From contig JASHNW010000056.1 in NCBI GenBank assembly GCA_030041435.1, forward strand, positions 62,001-126,000: 64,000 nt of DNA, written 5' to 3'. The DNA is from Acidobacteriaceae bacterium. GTDB lineage: Bacteria > Acidobacteriota > Terriglobia > Terriglobales > Acidobacteriaceae. The notes below the pieces were generated by a model. The model did no database searches, was not told the origin of the DNA, and saw only the letters and a list, made by a program, of their open reading frames with translations. The position numbers and the translations under genes were made by a program. Of the stretch, positions 8,839 through 17,085 are shown one piece after another; within the stretch, counting starts at the first letter, position 1, and every line of letters starts with the position of its first letter.

Positions 8839-10023
8839 ATGCGGTCCTTTCCTTCACCGGCGGGCGTGAAAACCGAGCGATCTGCGGCGGCTGGCCGCGA
8901 CACCGAGTCGGGCTATGTCCTGCTGGCCGTGATCTTTATGACGGTAGTCCTGCTCATCAGCCTGGCGATCGCCGCGCCGAAGATCGCAGTGTCCATTCAG
9001 CGCGACAAGGACCTGGAGACGATCCATCGGGGCGAGCAGTACAAGCGGGCCATCAAGCTCTACTACGAGACTTTTGGCGCCTATCCGACGTCGATCGACC
9101 AGCTGGTGCAGACAAATAACATTCGTTTCCTGCGCAAGCGCTACACCGATCCGGAGACGGGCAAGGATGACTGGAAGCCGGTGCTCTTTGGGCAGGCGCA
9201 TGTGCGGCCGCTGGGATTCTTCGGGCAGCCGCTTTCCGCGGTCGGCGGCGGCGTGGGCGTAGCTTCCGCAATCATGGGCGGGGCCTCCAGCGGGATGTAC
9301 GCGGTGACGTCGACGACCACGACCGATGCCAATGGAGTGCCGGTCGCCGATAACGGAGATTCGTCCGGCACGAATTCGTCGGGAAGCAGCAGCCTGTTCG
9401 GATCGAGCGGGACGAGCGGCGGGATGGGCAGCCAGAGCGGCTTCGGTTCTGGCTCCGGCTTGGGTTCTGGTTCCGGCTTGGGATCGGGCTCCAGCGTTGG
9501 TTCTGGTTCCAACTTTGGATCGAATTCCGGGTTGGGATCGAGCTTGGGTAGCGGATTGTCGGGACTCCAGTCGACGTCGGGGGCGCCAGGCGCCACGTCG
9601 AGCACGGGAACGGGCTTTGGCTCGTCGGGCAGCGGGACATCGGCGACGACCTTCGGCGGCGGAGGGCCGATCGTCGGATTTACGCTGACGCTGAACAAGC
9701 CATCCCTGATCGATTACAAGGAGCAGAACCGCTACAACAAGTGGGAGTTTAATTACGATCCGGTGGAAGACCAGTTGACTGGCGCGACCAGCCTGTTCGG
9801 CGGAGGCGGCAGCGTGACGGGGACCGATGCGACGGGGTCGGGCGGGGTTTTCGGCGGATCCGGCACGAATGCGACGGGGCAGGGCGGGGCTTTCGGCGGA
9901 TCCGGCACGAATTTCACGACAAATCAGCCATCCAGCGGCCTGGGCGGCACAAATCCGCAGGGGTCGAATCCGAATATGCCGAACACCAACCCGGGCTTCC
10001 CGCCGGATACCACGCCGCAATAG
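8839..10023 (+). CDS. Pseudopilin-like protein with a long Gly/Ser-repeat C-terminus
   Basis: Residues 26-48 form a pilin-like hydrophobic helix after GRDTESGYVLLAV. The residue at pilin position +5 is Ala rather than Glu if cleavage follows Gly25, as in minor pseudopilins of the GspK type. The segment GEQYKRAIKLYYETFGAYPT and RKRYTDPETGKDDW is the GspG-like globular part. From about residue 170 the chain is Gly/Ser-rich with repeats, interrupted by an ordered segment near residues 275-310. It starts 7 bp after pilP, the last gene of the operon. The repeat tail is unusual for a pseudopilin and may be exposed. Confidence 0.82.
   Translation: MRSFPSPAGVKTERSAAAGRDTESGYVLLAVIFMTVVLLISLAIAAPKIAVSIQRDKDLETIHRGEQYKRAIKLYYETFGAYPTSIDQLVQTNNIRFLRKRYTDPETGKDDWKPVLFGQAHVRPLGFFGQPLSAVGGGVGVASAIMGGASSGMYAVTSTTTTDANGVPVADNGDSSGTNSSGSSSLFGSSGTSGGMGSQSGFGSGSGLGSGSGLGSGSSVGSGSNFGSNSGLGSSLGSGLSGLQSTSGAPGATSSTGTGFGSSGSGTSATTFGGGGPIVGFTLTLNKPSLIDYKEQNRYNKWEFNYDPVEDQLTGATSLFGGGGSVTGTDATGSGGVFGGSGTNATGQGGAFGGSGTNFTTNQPSSGLGGTNPQGSNPNMPNTNPGFPPDTTPQ
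9841..9912 (+). repeat. Two 30-bp direct repeats inside the pseudopilin gene
   Basis: Copies at 9841-9870 and 9883-9912 differ at one base and are spaced 42 bp apart. Each encodes GGVFGGSGTN or GGAFGGSGTN. An earlier degenerate Gly-Ser repeat, with units of about 18 bp, lies at roughly 9436-9560. Because the period is a multiple of three, slippage would change protein length without a frameshift. Confidence 0.85.
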
Positions 10024-10101
10024 CGAAGGCCCGCCTTTCCGGAGCCGCATGACGCGGAACGGCAACAACGGGCCCTCGAACATCCGGCCACAGCCGGGAG
10101 C

Positions 10102-10482
10102 TTACACCTGGAAGGAAGACCCGCAACCGCAGGTGCTCTTGACGGTGGGGTTCTCAAACTTGAAGCCGGCGGCTTCGAGCGTCTCGAGGTAGTCGACGAC
10201 ACAGCCGTTCAGGTACATCAGCGATGTCGCGTCAACGAAGACCTTGAGGCCGTTGAAGTCGTAAATCTTATCCATCATGCCGGCCTGGTTCTCGAACGAC
10301 ATCGAATACTGAAAGCCGGAGCAGCCGCCGCCGACCACGCCGATGCGCAGACCGGCAGGCAGGGGATCCTGGGTTGCCATGATTTCACGGACCTTGTTCA
10401 CGGCATTGTCTGTGAGCCGTACCGGAGCGGTTTTCGGCGGCGCGGTCTCCGGCGTGACGGAGGGAACTGTGCTGGTGGCCAT
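10102..10482 (-). CDS. erpA: Iron-sulfur cluster insertion protein, ErpA/HesB/IscA family
   Basis: An A-type Fe-S carrier that receives clusters and passes them to apoproteins in the cytoplasm. The three conserved cysteines are visible: C54 in GGGCSGFQ, and C118 and C120 in TCGCGSSF. The length of 126 residues includes a 20-residue Pro/Thr-rich N-terminal extension before the core begins at VRLTDNAV. An AGGAG lies 11 nt upstream of the start. It is convergent with the pilin operon and separated from it by 78 bp. Confidence 0.95.
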   Translation of the reverse strand: MATSTVPSVTPETAPPKTAPVRLTDNAVNKVREIMATQDPLPAGLRIGVVGGGCSGFQYSMSFENQAGMMDKIYDFNGLKVFVDATSLMYLNGCVVDYLETLEAAGFKFENPTVKSTCGCGSSFQV

Positions 10483-10599
10483 TTGTCGAATATCTCCTGG
10501 GGATGCTTCTCTAACCTATCAGTGTAACGCACACCAATAGCAGGAAGCACCTGAAGATTGGATGTGCCGGGGCAGCTTCGGGTCGCAGGGGGTTGACTG

Positions 10600-11451
10600 C
10601 TATCTCCGTATCCCGCGCAGAATGCGAGCGATGGACTCCAGAACGCGCTCCGAGGGAATGCCCTCGGGGATCGCGATGCCCATTTTAGCGGTCATTTGCC
10701 GGGCGAGCCGGTCGGCGAGCTGCGCGCGGCGCGAGATGTCAATATCAATGGCGCGCGCGACGAAATGGTCGATCACGTTGAGATCGTCGGACGAGAGGCG
10801 GGCGACGGCGTCGGCCGGCAGATCGACCGCGAGCGGCGCAATGGGGGATTTGGACGCAGGCGCAGGAGTGAAAACCGCCGCCGTGATGGTGCGGGAAGAC
10901 GAGCCGCCCCAGGTGGGACGCTCCGCGGCACGCTCATGCACCACGATGGTTCCTGCGGCCAGGTCGCCCAGCCGCTTGCTCTGGCGATTGCAGAACATGG
11001 TAATGACGCCGACCGCGTAGATACCCGGCATCCAGTCGACGATGCGGATGAGGTTCCGCGTCATCGATTCAAAGAGCGTGATCTGACGGCCGGAGTCGCG
11101 AATGACGCGGATTTTACATAGCCGCTTGCCCGGCGTCTGGCCGTTCCAGAAAGCCTCAAACAGAGTGAAATAGCCCCAATAGACGCCGAAGCCGACAAGG
11201 ATCACGATGGCCATCAGCCACAGTTCGCCGGTACGCTGCTGCACGCGGCTCAGGTTGCCGCCCGCCGAGGCAAGCAGAAGGGAGAACAGCAGACCGATCG
11301 CCAGATAGCAGACGGCCTGAAACAGGGAATCCAGGAGCAGGGCGAGAAAGCGGCTGCCCACGCCCGCGAGCGGGAAGCGGATCGCCACCTGCTCAGGAGT
11401 TTCGATGGTAAGCTGATCGGGAGTTTCGGGCATCGCACCGCTGGTGAACAT
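10600..11451 (-). CDS. RDD-domain membrane protein
   Basis: The 283-residue protein carries the RDD domain: the first helix with RFLALLLDSLFQ (Arg-Asp), then TPGKRLCKIRVIRDSG and RNLIRIVDWMPG. Three or four membrane segments lie in the first 160 residues, followed by a soluble C-terminal part. Start ATG 11451 is preferred because CCGGAATC precedes it; ATG 11433 is the alternative. The start is only 21 bp from the divergent SpoIIM-like start. RDD proteins often accompany SpoIIM/DUF58/MoxR genes, as here; their function is unsettled. Confidence 0.85.
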   Translation of the reverse strand: MFTSGAMPETPDQLTIETPEQVAIRFPLAGVGSRFLALLLDSLFQAVCYLAIGLLFSLLLASAGGNLSRVQQRTGELWLMAIVILVGFGVYWGYFTLFEAFWNGQTPGKRLCKIRVIRDSGRQITLFESMTRNLIRIVDWMPGIYAVGVITMFCNRQSKRLGDLAAGTIVVHERAAERPTWGGSSSRTITAAVFTPAPASKSPIAPLAVDLPADAVARLSSDDLNVIDHFVARAIDIDISRRAQLADRLARQMTAKMGIAIPEGIPSERVLESIARILRGIRR

Positions 11452-11472
11452 GATTCCGGGGCCTGTTCCTGC

Positions 11473-12504
11473 ATGATTTCGAACCGCTGGATCGAGCAAC
11501 GGCAGGGGCTTTGGCAGCGCCTCGACGCGCTGCTGGCCCAGGCAGAGGCCTCCGGCCTGCGATCGCTCGGTGGCGACGAACTGCGCGAACTGGGCCTGCT
11601 GTACCGCCAGGCCGCCCAGGATCTTTCCGCCGTGCGCGCCGACCGCGGCTCCCGCACCCAGGAAGAATACCTGAACCTGCTGCTGGCGCGAGCACATAAT
11701 CGCGTCTATTCCGGCAGGAAACTCGAACCGCGGCAGATCGTGCGGTTTTTCACGACCGACTACCCAAGACTCTTTCGCAGACTGTTCCCTTATGTGGCCG
11801 CATCGTTCGTAATATTCATGGCCGGGGCGGCGCTGGGCGCGCTGATGACCTTCAGCCGCCCGGCGTTCATGCGGATGTATCTGGGGCCGGCGATGGTGGC
11901 CACCATCGAGCGGCACGAGATGTGGACAAAGAGCATCGTGAGCGTCAAGCCGCTGGCTTCCAGTTCCATCATGACCAACAACATCACGGTGACTTTTGCC
12001 ACCTTCGCGGGCGGCATCGCCGCGGGACTGCTGACCATCCGCCTGCTTTTCCTGAATGGGCTGCAGATCGGCATTATCGGCATCGCCTGCGCGCAGGCGC
12101 ACATGTCGCGGGATTTGTGGAGCTTCGTGGCCGCGCACGGGGCGCTGGAACTGCCCAGCATCTTTATCGCCGGTGGCGCTGGCCTGCGGCTGGCGGCAGG
12201 GATGCTTTTTCCCGGCATTTATTCGCGGCGGGATGCCCTGACACGAGGCGCGTCGGAAGCCGTCCGCCTGCTGGCGGGCACGGTGCCGCTATTAATTATT
12301 GCGGGTACGCTGGAGGGATTTCTGTCGCCGTCAGGCGCACCGATTGCCGTAAAGTTCCTTACCGGCGCGGTGCTGCTGCTGGGGCTTGGAGTGTGGCTGA
12401 CGTGGGAGCCGGGGCAGCGGGGGCCGGGCGCGGGCTCGCATCAGGCGCCTGCGCACGAGACGGCTACAGGAGCCCGCGCGCCTTCACTTCAAGATATTCG
12501 TTGA
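11473..12504 (+). CDS. SpoIIM/DUF95-family membrane protein
   Basis: The N-terminal ISNRWIEQRQ and ELGLLYRQAAQDLS are typical of this family in MoxR clusters. Five to six membrane segments follow, with the SpoIIM-like core near ITVTFATFAGGIAAGLLTI and ALELPSIFIAGGAGLRLA. It has 343 residues and is not evidence of sporulation. It is the only plus-strand gene of the cluster. Its last 41 bp overlap the 3' end of the convergent DUF58 gene, which is uncommon and could produce overlapping transcripts. Confidence 0.88.
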   Translation: MISNRWIEQRQGLWQRLDALLAQAEASGLRSLGGDELRELGLLYRQAAQDLSAVRADRGSRTQEEYLNLLLARAHNRVYSGRKLEPRQIVRFFTTDYPRLFRRLFPYVAASFVIFMAGAALGALMTFSRPAFMRMYLGPAMVATIERHEMWTKSIVSVKPLASSSIMTNNITVTFATFAGGIAAGLLTIRLLFLNGLQIGIIGIACAQAHMSRDLWSFVAAHGALELPSIFIAGGAGLRLAAGMLFPGIYSRRDALTRGASEAVRLLAGTVPLLIIAGTLEGFLSPSGAPIAVKFLTGAVLLLGLGVWLTWEPGQRGPGAGSHQAPAHETATGARAPSLQDIR

Positions 12505-13930
12505 TGGCATCGGTGCGCAGTGCGCCGGGAGTGGATTCGACTACGAGCACTCCTCTGGAGCGCAGTCCGCCGAGCGTCTGGCGGCGGCGCTCGAGAACCT
12601 CCTGCGCCGCGGCGGATTCAAACATCTGCGCGGCAGTGTGCGGCTCGCGGGAGGCGGTGGCGCGAACCTCCTCATGGCCGAGCACCACGAGAAGCACCAG
12701 ATGGCGGCGGGCCAGATCGGTGGCGGCTTCGGCCACATCGGGGCGGCGCGCGCTGTCGGCCATTTCGGTGATCCAGAGAATCATGCCACGGCGGCGCTGC
12801 AACTGGCCAAGACGAGTGGCAGCGCGCAGATGATCGGCCTCGGAGCGTTCGTTACGCGCCATGGAGAGCGCGTCGATCACGCTGCGCAGATGGCCCGGGC
12901 CGGTGGCGGGCAGAAGCTGCTGCTGGATTCCGCGGCCGTAGACCAGCAGTCCTGCCTTGTCGCCCGCCTGCATCACGGTTTGCGCCAGGGCAATGCCGGC
13001 GCTGCATGCCTGGTCGAGTTGCGTCAGGCTCAGGAGATAGCTCTCGTCGGCAGCGGCGCTGCGAAAACCGAAGCCGGGTGACGAGCCCGGCGCGGCCGTG
13101 CGCCGCATTTCAAAGACAGTGCCGGAGAGGCGGCCGGCGTCGATGACGATCCACACCTGCTGGCTGCGCTCGGTGGTGAATTCGCGGGTGATGACGTGGG
13201 CGCGGCGGGCGGTTGCAGTCCAGGAGATGTTGCGCATTTCGTCACCAGCGCGATAGTCGCGCAGGTGGTCGAACTCGCGGCCGGTGCCGGTAATGCGCAG
13301 ACGGCGGCGCTGCAGCTCGATCTGGCGAATGCGTAACAGATACAGTGCCGCATCGTCGTCGGTGCGTTCCATGGCCGGGTAAACGCGGACTCTCTGCTCC
13401 GGCCGGGATACGGTGCGGCGCTCCACGAGGCCCAGCGAGCGGCGGCAGCGCAACCATATGCCACCGAGGGGGAAATCTCCGCGACGCGTGGGCGTTACGG
13501 AGAAGGCGATGCGGGCCGGGTCGCGCGGCCAGGCGGTCAGCGTGCCGGATGGCGGCAACTGCGCGAGTGCGGAGTGCAGATCGTCGGCGACATGCAGGAG
13601 CAGAGGGGAGTTCGTCGCCTGCTGGATCTCCAGCTCGATGCGCGTCTCCCGGGCCAGCACCGGCGAGTCCAGAAACGTGCGCGTCACACGCAGCGCCCTG
13701 GCCGGAGGCAGAGAAAGCGCGTCGGCGATGACCAGCGCGATCACAAGCGCATCCCAGGCGAGCATGAGCGGAAGCCAGCGCAGGTGGAAGAATCCGGGGA
13801 TCGCCCACAGGGCGCCCGCCGCAAGAAGCAAAAGAGCGCGGGCGGTGAGCGTGGTCCCGAGAAATCTCCCGTAGCGGCCCGGCGCGCGCGCTTCTGCCGT
13901 CGCGGGCGCGGGAATGAGCGTTTGGATCAT
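12464..13930 (-). CDS. DUF58-domain protein of a MoxR cluster
   Basis: Of 488 residues, the first ~90 contain two membrane helices (ALLLLAAGALWAIPGFF and WDALVIALVIADAL). Then a beta-rich region is followed by the DUF58 core with FDHLRDYRAGDEMRNISWTA, the family signature. A VWA-like fold follows (QQVWIVIDAGR). In related clusters DUF58 proteins are partners of the MoxR ATPase, possibly in metal insertion or envelope maturation. The start overlaps the moxR stop by 4 bp (ATGA), and the 3' end overlaps the convergent SpoIIM-like gene. Confidence 0.9.
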   Translation of the reverse strand: MIQTLIPAPATAEARAPGRYGRFLGTTLTARALLLLAAGALWAIPGFFHLRWLPLMLAWDALVIALVIADALSLPPARALRVTRTFLDSPVLARETRIELEIQQATNSPLLLHVADDLHSALAQLPPSGTLTAWPRDPARIAFSVTPTRRGDFPLGGIWLRCRRSLGLVERRTVSRPEQRVRVYPAMERTDDDAALYLLRIRQIELQRRRLRITGTGREFDHLRDYRAGDEMRNISWTATARRAHVITREFTTERSQQVWIVIDAGRLSGTVFEMRRTAAPGSSPGFGFRSAAADESYLLSLTQLDQACSAGIALAQTVMQAGDKAGLLVYGRGIQQQLLPATGPGHLRSVIDALSMARNERSEADHLRAATRLGQLQRRRGMILWITEMADSARRPDVAEAATDLARRHLVLLVVLGHEEVRATASREPHTAAQMFESAAAQEVLERRRQTLGGLRSRGVLVVESTPGALRTDAINEYLEVKARGLL

Positions 13931-14904
13931 TTGGGCAGTGGCGTGGCGGCGAGCACGTCGGTGAGCACGCGGTCGGGATCGAAGCCTTCCAGCTCGGCTT
14001 CTGCTTTGAGGATGATGCGGTGGCGAAGACAGGGCAGCGCGGCCTGCTTCACGTCGTCGGGAATCAGGAAGTCACGGCCGTCCTTCGCTGCGTACGCCTT
14101 GGCGACGATCAGCAGGTTCGCCGCGGCGCGCGGGCTGGCGCCCAGGGTGATGGCGGGCCACTCGCGCGTGCGGCGTATGACGGCGAGCAGGTAGGCGAAG
14201 AGGTCTGGCTCGACGCGGACGGCGCGGAGTTCGCGGCGCGCAGCGATCAGTTCCTGGGGGCTGGCCGCGGCGATCTCCACCGCTTCGAATTGCAGCGCGC
14301 CGGCCCTGGCGTGATGACGCTCAAGCACCATGCGCTCGTCGGCGGCGCTCGGGTAGCTAACGCGAATCTTGATGAGGAAACGGTCGAGCTGCGCCTCCGG
14401 CAGTGGATACGTGCCTTCGAATTCCAACGGGTTCTGGGTGGCGAAGACCGTGAAGAAGTCGTCGAGCGAATGGGTTACGCCGTCGACGGTCACCTGGCGC
14501 TCCTCCATGCTCTCCAGCAGCGCGGCCTGGGTGCGCGGCGGCATGCGGTTGATCTCGTCGGTGAGCAGGAACTGAGTAAAGACCGGACCGCGATGGAAGG
14601 CGAACTCGTTCGTCTTGAGCGAGAAGACACTGGTGCCGAGAATGTCGGCGGGCATCATGTCGGGCGTGCCCTGCACGCGGCGAAAGTCAAGCGCGAGAAA
14701 ACGCGCCAGCGTTTTGACGGTCAGGGTCTTCGCCACGCCCGGGACGCCTTCGATGAGCGCGTGGCCGCCGCAGAGGAAGGTGAGCAGGGCCTGTTCGACG
14801 AGCTCCGTCTGGCCGGAGATGACTTTACCCAGCTCGGCCTTTCCTTTGTCGAAGATGGCGAGAACGGCTCGTACTTCCGTATTGGTGTCAGCGATTTCGC
14901 TCAT
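13927..14904 (-). CDS. MoxR-family AAA+ ATPase
   Basis: A 325-residue MoxR ATPase. Walker A lies in EGVPGVAKT, Walker B in LLTDEINRMPP, and sensor 1 near TVFATQNPLEFEGTYPLPEA, which is the MoxR signature. MoxR proteins act as chaperones that mature protein complexes, usually with VWA/DUF58 partners. It is translationally coupled by ATGA overlaps to the DUF4350 gene upstream and the DUF58 gene downstream. Confidence 0.94.
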   Translation of the reverse strand: MSEIADTNTEVRAVLAIFDKGKAELGKVISGQTELVEQALLTFLCGGHALIEGVPGVAKTLTVKTLARFLALDFRRVQGTPDMMPADILGTSVFSLKTNEFAFHRGPVFTQFLLTDEINRMPPRTQAALLESMEERQVTVDGVTHSLDDFFTVFATQNPLEFEGTYPLPEAQLDRFLIKIRVSYPSAADERMVLERHHARAGALQFEAVEIAAASPQELIAARRELRAVRVEPDLFAYLLAVIRRTREWPAITLGASPRAAANLLIVAKAYAAKDGRDFLIPDDVKQAALPCLRHRIILKAEAELEGFDPDRVLTDVLAATPLPK

Positions 14905-16112
14905 GAATTTCCCTGCATTTGAATTTTGTCGCGCTGCGGGTTACGGATCCAGGCAGCCAGTTCGGCAATGTGCTCGTCGAGACGGCGCACCAGCACAAGC
15001 GCCTCAGAGGGCCTGCGCGCATCGTACTCCGATTGGCGCGCGGCTTCGAGATCGGCCGCCAGACTGGTGGTATCGCAGCCGAAGCGCGCCGCCACCGCCG
15101 TGGCAATTGCTGCGGGGCCGGAACGCAGCGTCTCCGCGGGCAGGCCCCCCTGGTGCGCGAGAAAATCGGTGAGCCGCCGCTGGGCCGCGCTGATGGCGAC
15201 GCTGCTTGCTCCTGCGCGCGCGTAGAGCGCTCCCATGGACTCGACGAATTCGAGCGGCGAAGCGCGCGGCGGCTGCACCAGAGCCCTCCGCGGTCCGCTG
15301 CCGCGGCTGAAGCTGAAGAGCAGCAGGGCGCAGCAGCAGCAGCACTGTACGATGAGCCCGGTGAGCGGCGTGCCCGCCGTGGACGTCCACGGGCTCTCGC
15401 TCATGCCGTGCATGTACTCATCGAAATAGACGGTGCGATCGGGGCTGCCGATGCTGGCCAGCAGCAAGCGCAGATTGCCATCCTGATGCAATCCCTGGTT
15501 GGAAAGTGGCGTGGACGACGCCCACCAGATGACCTGTCCACTGCCTTCAGGATAGGTGACGACGACGGGGTCGCTGCCGCACATCTGCTCCACGCGCACG
15601 GCAGGATCGTCGCGCGTCCACCGAACAGCAGCGGCCATGGCCAGCTTTCCCGCGCGGGCCATGGGTCCGGGACCCTCGGGAACCGTGTAGCAAAGATCGG
15701 TATACAGGCGATCGGAACCGGCAACCCGGGCGTCGGGCAACAGGATGGCCGCAAACGCTCCCGTTGCCACGATGTGTCCGCCACGATGCAGAAAATCCTC
15801 AAACGGCTTACGCCGCTCCTTCTCATTCATGGCGGCAAAGGAAGGCGAAGGGTCGGCAAGAACCAGCGTGGCGTGAGCCGCGTCGATGTTCTTCAGTTCG
15901 CCTTCCGGGCGTTCCCAGCGGACTTCGCGGTAGCCCAGCTGGCCCAGCAGCAGCCACGCGGCTTTGGCTCCGGCGCGCCCACTGTTCCAGGTGCTGGGGG
16001 TCGCATCGGTATCCTCGCGGTTCGGCGCCAGAATGCCGGTGACGACGATCAGCACCACGACAACCGCGGTGAAGACTGCCAGGAATTTCCACTCGCTGCC
16101 GCTCTTCTTCAT
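14901..16112 (-). CDS. DUF4350-domain membrane protein
   Basis: The start is set at ATG 16112, where it overlaps the DUF4129 gene stop as ATGA, giving 403 residues. The open frame extends 21 codons further upstream but that part is inside the neighbour. One N-terminal helix (FLAVFTAVVVVLIVVTGIL) is followed by the DUF4350 region (TPSTWNSGRAGAKAAWLLLG), a GATase-like fold that binds an unknown ligand. A second helix lies near LIVQCCCCCALLLF, which has five consecutive Cys. The C-terminal ~120 residues are cytoplasmic and helical. Confidence 0.85.
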   Translation of the reverse strand: MKKSGSEWKFLAVFTAVVVVLIVVTGILAPNREDTDATPSTWNSGRAGAKAAWLLLGQLGYREVRWERPEGELKNIDAAHATLVLADPSPSFAAMNEKERRKPFEDFLHRGGHIVATGAFAAILLPDARVAGSDRLYTDLCYTVPEGPGPMARAGKLAMAAAVRWTRDDPAVRVEQMCGSDPVVVTYPEGSGQVIWWASSTPLSNQGLHQDGNLRLLLASIGSPDRTVYFDEYMHGMSESPWTSTAGTPLTGLIVQCCCCCALLLFSFSRGSGPRRALVQPPRASPLEFVESMGALYARAGASSVAISAAQRRLTDFLAHQGGLPAETLRSGPAAIATAVAARFGCDTTSLAADLEAARQSEYDARRPSEALVLVRRLDEHIAELAAWIRNPQRDKIQMQGNS

Positions 16113-17044
16113 GCCGCCCTCAGCTGGCGATGCAGGTCGAGCGCGCTGTCGTAGTCGGAGCGTCGCGCGGGGCACAGGCCGTACCAGATGGTCTCAAACG
16201 AGAACGTCTGACGGCGCAGCAGCGTCGAAGCGGGCGATACGGGATCGAGGAGGCGCAGGTACTCACGCGGTGTGCGCGACCGGTCGGGTTGCCACAACCG
16301 GCGCCCTTCGAGCGTGGCGATGCTGGCCCAGTACAGGCAATGGACTGCGTCGCGAAAAGCCCCGCGCGTGGCGCAGGCCTCCGCTTCGCGCATCCAGTTG
16401 AGAACGCGCTCCTCTGTCTGCTCGGTTTGCCTTGCCGACTCCGCCCGCAGGCGCAGCCGCTGGCGTCCCACAGTGCGGAAGGCCCACACCAGCAAAAGTG
16501 CGCCGGCGATCGCGATCAGGAGCCACTCCAGCAGCGGCCCGATCCAGGGGGAGCGCGCGCCGAAGGCCACCACATGCCCCAGCAGCCGATCGAGCCAGGC
16601 GTAGAGGTGTGCCATGACGATCTGCCAGAGCGAAACGTCCTGCGATGTCCGGAATTCGCGTTCCGCCAGGATGGCATCGGCGCGACGGCGGGCATCGCTG
16701 AAATTCGCCTGCGCTGCGGACGGCTGAGCATCGGCGAGGTCTGCGTCGATGTGCGCTTCCGCACGTTGCATCAGAGCAGCGCGCTCTGCATCGGGTATAC
16801 CTTTCGCAGAGGTCAGCGCGCTGCTGAGCCAGTCGTAGTGCGCATCGAAACCGGCGCCCGCGCCCAGGCTCACGTGCTCGTCGGGCCCAATGTGGCCGAT
16901 GTCGCAGGCTGCCGCGTTCTCGCCACAGGCGACAGCGAGCGCGCGCAGACTTCGCAGGTGGCCGGCGTAATCGTCGAGCGAGCTCTGTTGCAGTCCGGAA
17001 CTCTGCGCCGTCTGCGCCCTCGACGCCGAGCCAGGCGAGACCAT
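16109..17044 (-). CDS. DUF4129-domain membrane protein, start uncertain
   Basis: The C-terminal ~120 residues (ACATRGAFRDAVHCLYWASI, SRTPREYLRLL) match the DUF4129 domain, with one membrane helix before it (PLLEWLLIAIAGALLLVWAF). It belongs to the MoxR cluster and overlaps the DUF4350 gene as ATGA. ATG 17044 is the first ordinary start that does not lie inside the neighbour, but it cuts through what looks like a signal peptide. An ATT at 17086, touching the upstream TAA stop, would give a good one (RACRRALCFAAVCMVSPG). The only other ATG, at 17212, lies deep in the upstream gene. Confidence 0.78.
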   Translation of the reverse strand: MVSPGSASRAQTAQSSGLQQSSLDDYAGHLRSLRALAVACGENAAACDIGHIGPDEHVSLGAGAGFDAHYDWLSSALTSAKGIPDAERAALMQRAEAHIDADLADAQPSAAQANFSDARRRADAILAEREFRTSQDVSLWQIVMAHLYAWLDRLLGHVVAFGARSPWIGPLLEWLLIAIAGALLLVWAFRTVGRQRLRLRAESARQTEQTEERVLNWMREAEACATRGAFRDAVHCLYWASIATLEGRRLWQPDRSRTPREYLRLLDPVSPASTLLRRQTFSFETIWYGLCPARRSDYDSALDLHRQLRAA

Positions 17045-17085
17045 GCAGACGGCAGCGAAGCAAAGAGCGCGACGGCAGGCCCGAA

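Noticed and set aside
9436-9912. CRISPR-like or minisatellite array
   Set aside because: The repeats are inside a coding frame, have no unique spacers and encode Gly/Ser repeats.
11473-12504. Evidence of sporulation from the SpoIIM-like protein
   Set aside because: This family occurs widely beside MoxR/DUF58 genes in non-sporulating bacteria, and no other sporulation gene is present.
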